Assembly: GCA_028287395.1 (NCBI GenBank)
Contig: JAQBPR010000098.1
Coordinates: 1-36,466, forward strand
Source of the DNA: Bacilli bacterium
GTDB taxonomy: Bacteria; Bacillota; Bacilli; Paenibacillales; NBRC-103111
Reading direction: 5' to 3'
Length of the DNA stretch: 36,466 nucleotides
Below the pieces are notes generated by a model that ran no database searches, was not told where the DNA came from, and worked only from the letters and a program-made list of their open reading frames with translations. The position numbers and the translations under genes were made by a program. Positions 24,852 to 32,274 of this stretch are shown here, piece by piece (position 1 is the stretch's first letter; every line of letters begins with the position of its first letter).

Positions 24852-25553
24852 TTATTTCATTTCCTTAATATCTTCCGTTAGCTGCACATTAGCTGCTATC
24901 ATATCTTCTCTAGTTGTTGCCCATTGATCCCGCGACGCTTTAATCATCGAAGCGTCCATAATTTTTTTGTCGTTGACTACCCTTGCAAACCATTTAACTG
25001 CTTCGTTATATTCCCCAAGTCTTCTGTGCAGCTCACCGATTAAATACATCAGCCTCGCATTATTAAGGCTGACCCCTTCGGTTTCATAAACTTGTATATA
25101 GGCGTTTAGAGCAAAGCGAAGAAACCGAGTTTCCTGTTCCACATCTTCTTTTTCCCTATAAAGCCACGCAATATGATGTAGTATTCCCGCGATAATACGT
25201 TCCTTCTCACCTTTTACTTGTGCGCAGACCAAAGCAAGCTTGTAGGTTTGCATGGCTTCTTCCCAAGTGCGTTCGCCTGAATAATCCTTCATACTCCAAT
25301 TTTGCTTCACTTTCTCCTCAAATGCTCTTTTTTGATCTTTGCTTATGGTTTCTGTCGAGCTTTCCGTAGTGGCAAGTCCACAAAACGGACAAACTCGTAC
25401 AACATAATAATCTGGATTGATATCCTTGAAATGAACGCCAAAATCCGCGTCCGTCTTAATTGATTTCTTAAAGCTTGGACGCACTCTTGAGGTCTGAAAT
25501 TCCACCTCACAATAGGTGCAATTAATTTTCACACTAAATAACGGTTCAACCAC
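24852..25553 (-). CDS. DUF2225 family protein
   Basis: A 233-residue cytoplasmic protein of the DUF2225 family, function unknown. The N-terminal zinc-binding module holds CTYC and VCPFCG, with DADFGVHFKDINPDYYVV between them, as is usual in this family. The remainder (about 90-233) is a helical repeat region resembling TPR helices (EEAMQTYKLALVCAQ, LGEYNEAVKWFARVV). The GTG start at 25553 has GAGAGGATG about 8 nt upstream. The trHb gene lies 19 nt upstream on the same strand, so these form an operon. Confidence 0.9.
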   Translation of the reverse strand: MVEPLFSVKINCTYCEVEFQTSRVRPSFKKSIKTDADFGVHFKDINPDYYVVRVCPFCGLATTESSTETISKDQKRAFEEKVKQNWSMKDYSGERTWEEAMQTYKLALVCAQVKGEKERIIAGILHHIAWLYREKEDVEQETRFLRFALNAYIQVYETEGVSLNNARLMYLIGELHRRLGEYNEAVKWFARVVNDKKIMDASMIKASRDQWATTREDMIAANVQLTEDIKEMK

Positions 25554-25572
25554 GGAAAAACATCCTCTCTCT

Positions 25573-25953
25573 TTATGAATTCACAAAATGATATGCTGTT
25601 CCTTTTAAACGTTCCAAGATAGCAGCTTGCAAGTTTACATCTATTTTCAGCTCAGCTAATGCGTTTTTCATGCAAGCAAGCCATGCGTTTGCACGTTCTG
25701 TTGTAATTGGGAAAGGCATATGTCTAGCCCGCATCATAGGATGACCGTAGAGATCCGAATATAAACTGGGACCACCGAAAAATTGGCTCAAGAATAAAAA
25801 CTGTTTATCCACTACAGGTCGAATATCCTCCGGAAACAGCGGCGCGAGTAGAGGTTCATTCAGTACCTTAGGATAAAAAGACTCTACCAATTGGCGAATG
25901 CCCTGTTCACCACCCATCATTTCATATATTGAATTTGCATTTGAATTTAGCAT
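25573..25953 (-). CDS. Group II truncated haemoglobin (YjbI-like)
   Basis: Haem protein binding O2 or NO, of the trHbO class found in B. subtilis as YjbI. The 126-residue product has the expected signature residues: Tyr27 (B10, in ESFYPKV), the proximal His78 (MRARHMPF) and Trp91 (G8, AWLACM). The Gly motif is MGGEQGI. GGAG lies 6 nt before the ATG. Upstream of, and probably cotranscribed with, the DUF2225 gene. In B. subtilis yjbI is near the NAD kinase gene yjbN; here an NAD kinase is also about 1.5 kb away. Confidence 0.93.
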   Translation of the reverse strand: MLNSNANSIYEMMGGEQGIRQLVESFYPKVLNEPLLAPLFPEDIRPVVDKQFLFLSQFFGGPSLYSDLYGHPMMRARHMPFPITTERANAWLACMKNALAELKIDVNLQAAILERLKGTAYHFVNS

Positions 25954-26007
25954 AAGTTCTCCTTAATGCTGATTTAATTCTATTGTATCATAATCAACCG
26001 TTGCATG

Positions 26008-26036
26008 TAATATTAGTCCGATATTGGACATATGGT
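26008..26036 (+). promoter_or_regulatory. Candidate sigma-E promoter of ylbJ
   Basis: TAATATT (26008-26014) fits the sigma-E -35 KMATATT, followed by a 14-nt spacer and CATATGGT (26029-26036), fitting CATACANT in six of its positions including CATA and the final T. ylbJ is a known sigma-E gene in B. subtilis. Confidence 0.65.
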
Positions 26037-26065
26037 AATGATAAAATTATGAGGAGGCTAAAGAG

Positions 26066-27286
26066 ATGCGTTCATATCGAATAGGAATGCCAGAACTGAT
26101 CGCAGTTATGGCGCTGACTAGCCTTTTTATGCTGTTGAAATATCCTGAGCAAGGCTTGGAAGCAACTTTACGCGGCATTGCGATTTGGTGGGATATTTTA
26201 TTCCCTGCTTTATTTCCTTTTTTAGTCATTTCAGAAATGCTTTTGGGGTTTGGTATGGTGCATTTTCTCGGAACTTTACTTGATCCACTCATGCGTCCAC
26301 TGTTTCGTATTCCCGGTATCGGCGGTTTTGTTGTTGCTATGGGTTTTGCTTCCGGTTATCCCGTCGGTGCCAGATTAACCTCGCAATTGTGGGAGCAGGG
26401 GTTACTTAACAGAGAAGAAGGCGAGCGTTTAGTTGCTTTTACTACTTCTTCCGATCCGATTTTCCTAATCGGCGCTGTTTCGATTGGCTTCTTTCACGAT
26501 GCCAAATTGGCGGTTATACTTGCGATTTCACATTACGGTTCAGCTTTTATTCTAGGATTACTCATGCGGTTTCATGGAAAGCCAGCTCTCCCCAAGCTAA
26601 TCAAACAAACAGCTGAAGCAAAAGGCTCCTTATGGGTTCGCGCTTTCGAAACCATGCATATAGCTCGCTTAAAAGATGGACGGCCCTTAGGAACATTATT
26701 GCAGCAAGCTATTCGTACCTCTGTCGAGCTCATCTTCGTCATTGGTGGATTAGTTGTTTTTTTCTCAGTGATTCTGGAGTATTTAAGTCTTAGTCCGATT
26801 ATGGATATTTTATCCTCTATTGTGCGTTCAATGCTCCAATTTTTCCATCTGCCCACACCGTTATCGCCCTCTTTAGTCAAGGGATTTTTCGAAGTCACTT
26901 TAGGTACTAAAGCGACAGGACAAGCAAATGATTCGATAGCTTTAATGTACAAAGTTGCTGCTGCTGCCTTTATATTGTCTTGGGGCGGACTTTCCGTACA
27001 TGCCCAAATCGTTAGTATTTTACATCGGACCAACTTGCGTTATACAACGTTTGCTATTGCGCGTTTGATTCATGCAGTTCTAGCTGCAAGCATTGTATTC
27101 ATCATTTGGAAGCCTCTACATCCTGTTCGTGACACTGCTGCTATTGTATTATCTGAGAAAACGACACCGGTTTTTTCGGCTTGGAACGTTTGGGAATCAT
27201 CGGCCTTTTTCGCAACATTTTGTTGTTTGGCATTATTGTGTTTTTATTTTTTGCTGCCCGCCATTCGACCGAAGCGGCAATATTAG
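26066..27286 (+). CDS. ylbJ: Sporulation integral membrane protein YlbJ
   Basis: Mother-cell membrane protein required for heat-resistant spores. The 406-residue protein has about ten hydrophobic segments with the YlbJ motifs WWDILFPALFPFLVISEMLLGFG, MGFASGYPVGARL and TSSDPIFLIGAVSIGFF, and a nucleoside-recognition (Gate)-type repeat near WGGLSVHAQ. GAGGAGG lies 8-9 nt before the ATG. It follows a candidate sigma-E promoter. It is about 120 nt upstream of nadK on the same strand. Confidence 0.93.
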   Translation: MRSYRIGMPELIAVMALTSLFMLLKYPEQGLEATLRGIAIWWDILFPALFPFLVISEMLLGFGMVHFLGTLLDPLMRPLFRIPGIGGFVVAMGFASGYPVGARLTSQLWEQGLLNREEGERLVAFTTSSDPIFLIGAVSIGFFHDAKLAVILAISHYGSAFILGLLMRFHGKPALPKLIKQTAEAKGSLWVRAFETMHIARLKDGRPLGTLLQQAIRTSVELIFVIGGLVVFFSVILEYLSLSPIMDILSSIVRSMLQFFHLPTPLSPSLVKGFFEVTLGTKATGQANDSIALMYKVAAAAFILSWGGLSVHAQIVSILHRTNLRYTTFAIARLIHAVLAASIVFIIWKPLHPVRDTAAIVLSEKTTPVFSAWNVWESSAFFATFCCLALLCFYFLLPAIRPKRQY

Positions 27287-27408
27287 CAGGATAGATATAA
27301 GGAGTTATTGTGTTATTTTAGATAATTGATTATGATAATAAAACGGATAGTGCGATCAATAAGCATGTCGACTATTGTTCTTAACATTTCATCAAGGAGG
27401 CGCGGTAT

Positions 27409-28221
27409 TTGAAGTATTGTGTTGTGGACCGTGGTGATGAGCTCTCCCAGCAATTAGCTCAGCAATTTCATGCACTTGCAGCTTCGTATGAAATGGAACT
27501 GGACGAGCTAAAGCCCGAAATCGTCTTGTCTATTGGCGGTGACGGCACCTTTTTACAAGCCTTTCATCGCTTCGAGCCCGAATTAGGTAATTCCGTTGCT
27601 TATGTTGGCATACATACAGGTCGACTTGGCTTTTTCGCTGATTGGAAGCCGGATGAAATTGAACTTCTAGCTCAGTTGATGAGCGTTGCTGCCAAAGATA
27701 ATGAACTGAGAACGGTACAATACCCTTTAATCGAGATCGAAATCACTACCCATCAGGGTGTAGAAACCCACCTTGCTGTGAATGAATTTACACTTAAAGG
27801 TATCGAAGGCACACTTGTTGCTCAATTGAATATTAATGATGAGCTGTTTGAGATGTTTCGCGGAGATGGCATCTGTATTTCCACTCCATCCGGAAGTACA
27901 GCTTATAACAAAAGCTTAGGTGGGGCCGTGATTCACCCTTCCATTGAAACACTGCAAATAGCCGAAATCGCTTCACTAAATAATCGAATTTATCGTACCT
28001 TAGGTTCTTCCATGGTGCTGCCAAAGCATCATCATTGTGATATTTACCCCCAGTCCAATAAGCATCTATTGCTTTCATTAGACCATCTGAATATGCAGCG
28101 CAACGATGTGATTTCAATCCGCTGCCGTGTAGCTGACCAAAAAATCCGCTTTTCCCGTTTTCGCCCCTTCCCTTTCTGGAATCGAGTTCGCGAAGCATTC
28201 ATCGGATTTGATGTGAAATAA
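27409..28221 (+). CDS. nadK: NAD kinase
   Basis: Phosphorylates NAD to NADP in the cytoplasm. The 270-residue protein closely resembles B. subtilis YjbN. It has GGDGT at residues 43-47, the NE/D region LAVNEFTLKGIEG, and FRGDGICISTPSGSTAYNKSLGGAVIHP, and the conserved ending FSRFRPFPFWNRVREAF. The start is TTG at 27409, with AAGGAGG 8 nt upstream. A strong terminator follows. Confidence 0.95.
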   Translation: MKYCVVDRGDELSQQLAQQFHALAASYEMELDELKPEIVLSIGGDGTFLQAFHRFEPELGNSVAYVGIHTGRLGFFADWKPDEIELLAQLMSVAAKDNELRTVQYPLIEIEITTHQGVETHLAVNEFTLKGIEGTLVAQLNINDELFEMFRGDGICISTPSGSTAYNKSLGGAVIHPSIETLQIAEIASLNNRIYRTLGSSMVLPKHHHCDIYPQSNKHLLLSLDHLNMQRNDVISIRCRVADQKIRFSRFRPFPFWNRVREAFIGFDVK

Positions 28222-28264
28222 AAAAGATCCTTCCTTTATAAAAAAAGGAGGGATCTTTTTTTGT
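28222..28264 (+). terminator. Terminator of nadK (shared with yutD)
   Basis: AAAAAGATCC/GGATCTTTTT outer stem with inner TCCTTT/AAAGGA and one bulge, then a T run. yutD converges from the right with its stop at 28278. Confidence 0.85.
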
Positions 28265-28277
28265 AATTTGTAACCGA

Positions 28278-28589
28278 TTATTCTGCAACAGAAACAGTAG
28301 GTTCCAATATTTTTTTGTCATTTGTTTTCTCAATCACAAAATAGGCGCAGCCAAAGTTACAATATTCATTTAAGTAATCTTGAATACTGGAGATGAAGAA
28401 CTCTTTGCTCCCCTTTGAATTATTATCTTTAAAAAATCCGCGCAGCCTTAATTGGTTATAGCCCCAATCGCCGACAATATAATCATATCTTTCCAATACT
28501 TCGCTGTACCGTTCCCGAAAAACTTCAAAATTCCAACCGCTTTTATTATCTTGCACCAGCTCGTAGTTATTTCCACCGATAAAATACAA
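28278..28589 (-). CDS. yutD: YutD family protein
   Basis: A 103-residue cytoplasmic protein of the YutD (DUF1027) family, function unclear. Diagnostic motifs are RYSEVLERYDYIVGDWGY, LRLRGFF and DYLNEYCNFGCAYFVIEK. The start is TTG at 28589, with AGGAGG 8 nt upstream; no in-frame ATG or GTG is nearer. In B. subtilis yutD lies in the same stretch as yunB, as here, with the lar genes placed between them. Confidence 0.9.
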   Translation of the reverse strand: MYFIGGNNYELVQDNKSGWNFEVFRERYSEVLERYDYIVGDWGYNQLRLRGFFKDNNSKGSKEFFISSIQDYLNEYCNFGCAYFVIEKTNDKKILEPTVSVAE

Positions 28590-28691
28590 AGCTTATTCCT
28601 CCTAGCACTCAGAATGCAGAATAATTTCGTTCAAATTATATTGTCTTATTATAGCATGAAAAATGCAACTTTCCACTTGTTCGATTTTGAA

Positions 28692-28706
28692 TGTAAATAT
28701 GTTACA
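28692..28706. promoter_or_regulatory. TGTAA-N5-TTACA palindrome before larB
   Basis: TGTAAATATGTTACA is a perfect palindrome with a 5-bp core, 48 bp upstream of larB, in the region where its promoter should lie. It is two bases short of a GlnR/TnrA box. It could be an operator for an unknown regulator of cofactor synthesis. Confidence 0.35.
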
Positions 28707-28753
28707 CTATTGAAGTTAATCAAAAATCAGATAGATCGGGTGATGCAACCACG

Positions 28754-29530
28754 ATGTTAAATATGGAACAAATTTTAAAATTAGTGCAATCAGGTGAATT
28801 AGATATTCAAGAAGCACAGAAGCAATTAAAAGAACATCTTGTTTCGTCTACCGAAGACAGTAACAATCTTGGTTTTGCTAATCTGGATCTGCAGCGTGAA
28901 AAACGAACCGGATTTCCGGAGGTTATTTTTGGCGAAGGTAAAACGACCGAACAGATGATTGCCATTATGGGAAAGCTCATGCAGCATACGGAGCGAGTGC
29001 TTGCTACACGGGTAGATGCAAGCAAAGCAGAAGTCATTGCAGCAGCTATTCCAGGGGTTACATACCATTCTACAGCACGAGCCTTGACCTGGTTTAAAAA
29101 ACCGATTTTACAAGTATTCGAAGGTTATATTGCCGTTGTTTGCGCAGGAACTTCCGATCTGCCTGTCGCTGAGGAGGCTGCACTAACAGCTGAATGTATG
29201 GGCAGTCACGTAGAAAGAATTTATGATGTTGGCGTGGCCGGCATTCATCGTTTATTTGAAAAGCTTCCCCTTATTCGCGGTGCGAATGCAATTGTGGTTG
29301 TCGCTGGTATGGAAGGCGCATTAGCCAGTGTTGTGGGCGGACTTGTTTCCAAACCGATCATCGCAGTGCCAACAAGCATTGGCTATGGCGCAAGCTTTCA
29401 CGGAATAGCAGCACTTTTAGCTATGTTAAACTCTTGCGCTCCCGGCGTTTCTGTAGTCAATATCGACAATGGTTTCGGAGCCGGCTATAATGCCGGAATC
29501 ATTCAACAAAATATGGGAAAAAGGTTGTGA
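28754..29530 (+). CDS. larB: Nickel-pincer cofactor biosynthesis protein LarB
   Basis: LarB carboxylates and hydrolyses nicotinic acid adenine dinucleotide, making pyridinium-3,5-biscarboxylate mononucleotide, the first step of nickel-pincer nucleotide synthesis. The 258-residue product has a LarB N-terminal helix (VQSGELDIQEAQKQL), then the PurE-like domain with PEVIFGEGKT, VVCAGTSDLPVAEEA, GVAGIHR and AVPTSIGYGASFHGIAALLAML. The ribosome binding site is weak (GGGTG about 10 nt upstream of the ATG). An ATG three codons later is also possible. It ends 6 nt before larC1. Confidence 0.95.
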   Translation: MLNMEQILKLVQSGELDIQEAQKQLKEHLVSSTEDSNNLGFANLDLQREKRTGFPEVIFGEGKTTEQMIAIMGKLMQHTERVLATRVDASKAEVIAAAIPGVTYHSTARALTWFKKPILQVFEGYIAVVCAGTSDLPVAEEAALTAECMGSHVERIYDVGVAGIHRLFEKLPLIRGANAIVVVAGMEGALASVVGGLVSKPIIAVPTSIGYGASFHGIAALLAMLNSCAPGVSVVNIDNGFGAGYNAGIIQQNMGKRL

Positions 29531-29536
29531 AAGCAG

Positions 29537-30439
29537 ATGAAAATGGCTTACTTTGATTGCTTTTCGGGTATTAGCGGAGATATGTCTTTGGCTGCATTAG
29601 TCGATGCTGGAGCCGATCTGAACTATATTAATCAGGAGTTAGCCAAAATTCAAATCGAACCTTTTTCTTTAACATGGAAAAGAGTTACAAAATGCGGGAT
29701 CTCCGCATTAAAGGTCGATGTCATTTTGGATCCTCATGAACTACCTAAGCACCACCGACATTATTCAGCTATCGTTGACATGATTATAACTGCAGGGTTT
29801 AATGAACGGGTTACTGCACTTAGCTTATCCATTTTCGAAAAAATTGGCTTAGCGGAGTCAAAGATACATCAAATCCCCATTGAAAAAGTGCATTTCCACG
29901 AAGTAGGCGCAATTGATTCGATCGTGGATGTGATTGGTGTGGCTTTGGCACTTGATTCTTTGGAGATTGAACGCATTCTCTCCTCACCTGTGCCGCTTGG
30001 ATCGGGAACTGTTCATTGTGATCATGGGATTTATCCGGTTCCCGCTCCAGCGACGTTAGAAATGATGCGCGGCCTTCCCATAGCGCCAACTGTTTATGCC
30101 TTGGAAATGACAACGCCTACCGGCGCTGGAATTATTTCCGCTCTCGTCAATGAATTCTCATCCAGTTTGCCACCGATGATCATTGAAACAGTAGGCTATG
30201 GCGCAGGAACTCGCGATCTGCCAAATCAACCTAATGTACTTCGCGTCATCGTTGGTAAAATAGATGCGCAAGCAGTCGATTGGCCTCATCACCAAGATAT
30301 ATTGCAGCATGAAGTGCATCACCATGGACATCATCATCATGCTCATCACCATAACGAGGAAGTAAAAGAATCGCCGGAAATGAACAAAGAGAGCCACACG
30401 CACTCACACGAGCACTCCGATCATCACCATAAACATTAG
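29537..30439 (+). CDS. larC1: LarC1: N-terminal half of the nickel insertase LarC, with His-rich tail
   Basis: LarC is the CTP-dependent enzyme that inserts nickel into the pincer cofactor. This 300-residue product carries the LarC1 part: YFDCFSGISGDMSLAALVDAG, VHFHEVGAIDSIVDVIG, PVPLGSGTVHCDHGIYPVPAPAT and EMTTPTGAGII, ending about residue 245. A tail of roughly 53 residues follows with 21 histidines (VHHHGHHHHAHHHNEE then HTHSHEHSDHHHKH), probably binding nickel. There is no LarC2 domain in any frame downstream on this strand; that domain is on the opposite strand at 30484-30957. The start at 29537 lacks a strong ribosome binding site and probably relies on coupling to larB. Confidence 0.94.
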   Translation: MKMAYFDCFSGISGDMSLAALVDAGADLNYINQELAKIQIEPFSLTWKRVTKCGISALKVDVILDPHELPKHHRHYSAIVDMIITAGFNERVTALSLSIFEKIGLAESKIHQIPIEKVHFHEVGAIDSIVDVIGVALALDSLEIERILSSPVPLGSGTVHCDHGIYPVPAPATLEMMRGLPIAPTVYALEMTTPTGAGIISALVNEFSSSLPPMIIETVGYGAGTRDLPNQPNVLRVIVGKIDAQAVDWPHHQDILQHEVHHHGHHHHAHHHNEEVKESPEMNKESHTHSHEHSDHHHKH

Positions 30440-30445
30440 CCTAAC

Positions 30446-30492
30446 GAAAAAAATCCCCACGCATTTTAGAAAAGTGCTAGGGATTATTTATT
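30446..30492. terminator. Hairpin between convergent larC1 and larC2
   Basis: AATCCC...GGGATT stem (30453-30458 and 30480-30485) with an internal GCATTTT/AAAAGTGC-type pairing, followed by ATTTATTTT on the plus strand. It overlaps the larC2 stop, so one element may end both converging transcripts. Confidence 0.6.
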
Positions 30493-30957
30493 TTGCATTA
30501 AAAATTGCCTGCGAACTTCCTCGTATACTTCCTTGAGTGGAATTCCAAATTGTTTAGCCACTTGCTCGCATTCTTTAAATTCCGGGGCATATTGCACCAT
30601 TTTACCGGCTTGATAACCTGTTTTCACTATCATCTCTCCCCACGCTGTGTTGACCTTCTCAAATGTCCGGGAAAGTCGATGTACGATGGCTGGGATATAA
30701 CGCAGTCCTAACGTTGTAGTTTCACGGAAAATAATACTCTCCATTGCTTCTAACTGTGATGCAGCGGTAATCACTTGCAATTGCAATCCGGGCCTGCCCT
30801 TTTTCATTATAATCGGAACCCAGCAAACATCATTCGCCCCTTGTTCAAACAGCAAGTCCATCACATACGAACAAAGCTCCGGATTCATATCATCGATATT
30901 CGCTTGGATAATCATCATATTTTCATCGATATGCTCTTTTTCATGGTCAAACTCCAT
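30484..30957 (-). CDS. larC2: LarC2: C-terminal domain of the nickel insertase LarC, separate gene on the opposite strand
   Basis: A 157-residue protein corresponding to the LarC C-terminal domain, the CTP-binding cyclometallase part: IIQANIDDMNPELCSYVMDLL, GANDVCWVPIIMKKGRPGLQLQV and FRETTTLGLRYI, with WGEMIVKTGY and LKEVYEEVRRQF at the end. It is a complete gene: AAGGAG lies 9 nt before the ATG. The yunB stop is 18 nt upstream, so it is probably transcribed with yunB. Splitting LarC across two strands removes any possibility of making the usual frameshift fusion. The two halves must associate after translation if the enzyme works. Confidence 0.93.
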   Translation of the reverse strand: MEFDHEKEHIDENMMIIQANIDDMNPELCSYVMDLLFEQGANDVCWVPIIMKKGRPGLQLQVITAASQLEAMESIIFRETTTLGLRYIPAIVHRLSRTFEKVNTAWGEMIVKTGYQAGKMVQYAPEFKECEQVAKQFGIPLKEVYEEVRRQFLMQNK

Positions 30958-30975
30958 TTTGCTTGACTCCTTATT

Positions 30976-31776
30976 TTAAGATGACTTTGTTGATTCCTTA
31001 GTTTTGCTGTTATTCCCTTCTTGTTTGACCACTGGTGTATCCGCAGATCCTTCTATAGTTGGCGCTATATTTAGATTAGGCAATGAAATGCCTGGGGGAA
31101 GCGGACTGGAGTTCCCGACCGGGTTTCCTTTTCCATCTACATAATACATCGGTGTGTCTCCCACTACCAACACGTAAGAAATGGGAATTTCCGATTCGAC
31201 GGTTTCGGGCTCGGCATCAAATGGAATGATGATCGTAACTTCGGCAATAATCCGAATATAGACCTCCACTAAAATCATATTGATGCCCGCATTTTGCACA
31301 CGGGTATTCAAATCAATTTTTGCTGCTGCTGTAGGAACGAGACGAACGGGAATATCCGGACCAAATGAAGCCAATAGCACACTATTCATTGCTTGCCCCA
31401 AAGGAATATGCTCTGTGCTCGTTTTCAGATGATCGAGTACATTCTGTACAGTGTTAATCGTATCCGATGTGACTTTCATATGCTCGGCATAATTCAGCAT
31501 AAAGCCTGAAATTTTTCCGTTCTTATCCATCTTCCAATCAATCAGCTTATCAATATTAGTCCCTTGCGTGATTTGTGCAGTAATCCCTTTATTGATCGAT
31601 TGTGTGGCAATCTGTTGGATCCTGATCTTGGCAAGATTCATCAATGGCGGTCTTAAATTTTTCTCGACATAAATAAAAGACTGTAAGGAAAACAGCATAA
31701 GTATGATCAAAAAGAAAAAAATAAATCTTTTTCGACTTTTTGAACGTGTTCCTCTGCTCCGCCATTTTTGAGCCAT
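30976..31776 (-). CDS. yunB: Sporulation protein YunB
   Basis: Sporulation protein of unknown biochemical role, expressed in the mother cell in B. subtilis. The 266-residue product has a very basic start (KWRSRGTRSKSRKR), one membrane anchor (about residues 18-35, FIFFFLIILMLFSLQSFIYV), an extracytoplasmic domain with AKIRIQQIATQSINKGI, SFGPDIPVRLVPTAAAKID and IIAEVTIIIPFDAEPETVE, and a Ser/Thr/Lys-rich tail. GGAGTG lies 8 nt before the ATG. CATAGGTT about 45 nt upstream resembles a sigma-E -10 but lacks a good -35. Followed 18 nt later by larC2. Confidence 0.93.
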   Translation of the reverse strand: MAQKWRSRGTRSKSRKRFIFFFLIILMLFSLQSFIYVEKNLRPPLMNLAKIRIQQIATQSINKGITAQITQGTNIDKLIDWKMDKNGKISGFMLNYAEHMKVTSDTINTVQNVLDHLKTSTEHIPLGQAMNSVLLASFGPDIPVRLVPTAAAKIDLNTRVQNAGINMILVEVYIRIIAEVTIIIPFDAEPETVESEIPISYVLVVGDTPMYYVDGKGNPVGNSSPLPPGISLPNLNIAPTIEGSADTPVVKQEGNNSKTKESTKSS

Positions 31777-31819
31777 TGCTTATTCACTCCTGTACCAAGG
31801 CATTACTTCATTCTAACCT

Positions 31820-31921
31820 ATGCCATCAGGAATAAAAAAAGTCTTAACGGTAATTATGCAAGCATTTATATACTTCGCTATTTGTTTGGCTTTCCCTGCA
31901 ATAGTGGAATTTATGGAGTGA
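31820..31921 (+). CDS. Possible tiny membrane protein (first of a tandem pair)
   Basis: A 33-residue reading frame, MPSGIKKVLTVIMQAFIYF then AICLAFPAIVEFME, with one strong membrane helix. Bounded upstream by an in-frame TAA. No convincing ribosome binding site. It ends as TGATG, sharing one base with the next frame. Low confidence; recorded because both frames encode single-helix peptides in tandem. Confidence 0.3.
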   Translation: MPSGIKKVLTVIMQAFIYFAICLAFPAIVEFME

Positions 31922-32016
31922 TGGAAACATCAGAAATCATGATTATAATATTTGGTTGGATCGTAATATTTACCGCTGGATTTGTACAAGGGATAACTAC
32001 CAAAGCCATTTATTAA
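31921..32016 (+). CDS. Possible tiny membrane protein (second of a tandem pair)
   Basis: A 31-residue frame (METSEIMIIIFGWIVIFT then AGFVQGITTKAIY) with one membrane helix, beginning at the stop of the previous frame; GGAG is only 3-4 nt upstream. Its last 20 bases overlap the end of the opposite-strand CLC_0170-like gene. Low confidence. Confidence 0.3.
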   Translation: METSEIMIIIFGWIVIFTAGFVQGITTKAIY

Positions 32017-32200
32017 ATACCCAATAACCGAAAAATAAAAAAAAACCAAGGCATATGTTAAGCCACCCTAAAACCCGGGCTCCTTTTTGTACTTTATATA
32101 TCTTAGTCTTCTCGTCGTAGCGTTTAGCGTCGAAAGTTAAAATAAAGATCCCCGTGATGAATAGTAATGAAATGACGTAATAGGCATAAGTAACGATTAT
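31997..32200 (-). CDS. Small two-TM protein resembling the CLC_0170 family, no canonical start codon
   Basis: Reading the minus strand gives a 67-residue frame with two membrane helices: TYAYYVISLLFITGIFILTF, a basic linker FDAKRYDEKTKIYKVQKGA, then RVLGWLNICLGFFLFFGYWVF. This resembles the small CLC_0170 proteins found near Ger genes in clostridia and paenibacilli. AAAGGGGGAG lies just upstream, but between the in-frame TGA and the first helix there is no ATG, GTG or TTG. Candidates are ATA at 32200 or ATC at 32206. The gene follows the GerC-type gene on the same strand by about 75 nt, so it looks like the fourth gene of the Ger operon. Confidence 0.6.
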   Translation of the reverse strand: MIVTYAYYVISLLFITGIFILTFDAKRYDEKTKIYKVQKGARVLGWLNICLGFFLFFGYWVFNKWLW

Positions 32201-32274
32201 CTTGATCTCCCCCTTTAATTCTTGTGATCAAAGCCACAGCAATCAGTTTCAGGATATGAGCTAGGCTTATAGGA

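Noticed and set aside
28692..28706. GlnR/TnrA box upstream of larB
   Set aside because: The half-sites are two bases too close for TGTNAN7TNACA.
28452..28760. A 102-codon plus-strand frame opposite yutD and running to larB
   Set aside because: It is antisense to the clearly recognised yutD gene and has no ribosome binding site.
30360..30490. Programmed frameshift joining larC1 to larC2 as in lactobacilli
   Set aside because: larC2 lies on the opposite strand, and plus-strand translation after larC1 holds no LarC2 sequence.
31768..32016. A single 82-codon plus-strand frame beginning near the yunB start
   Set aside because: Its first half is not protein-like and begins within the yunB start. 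If anything here is coding, the two tandem micro-frames fit better.
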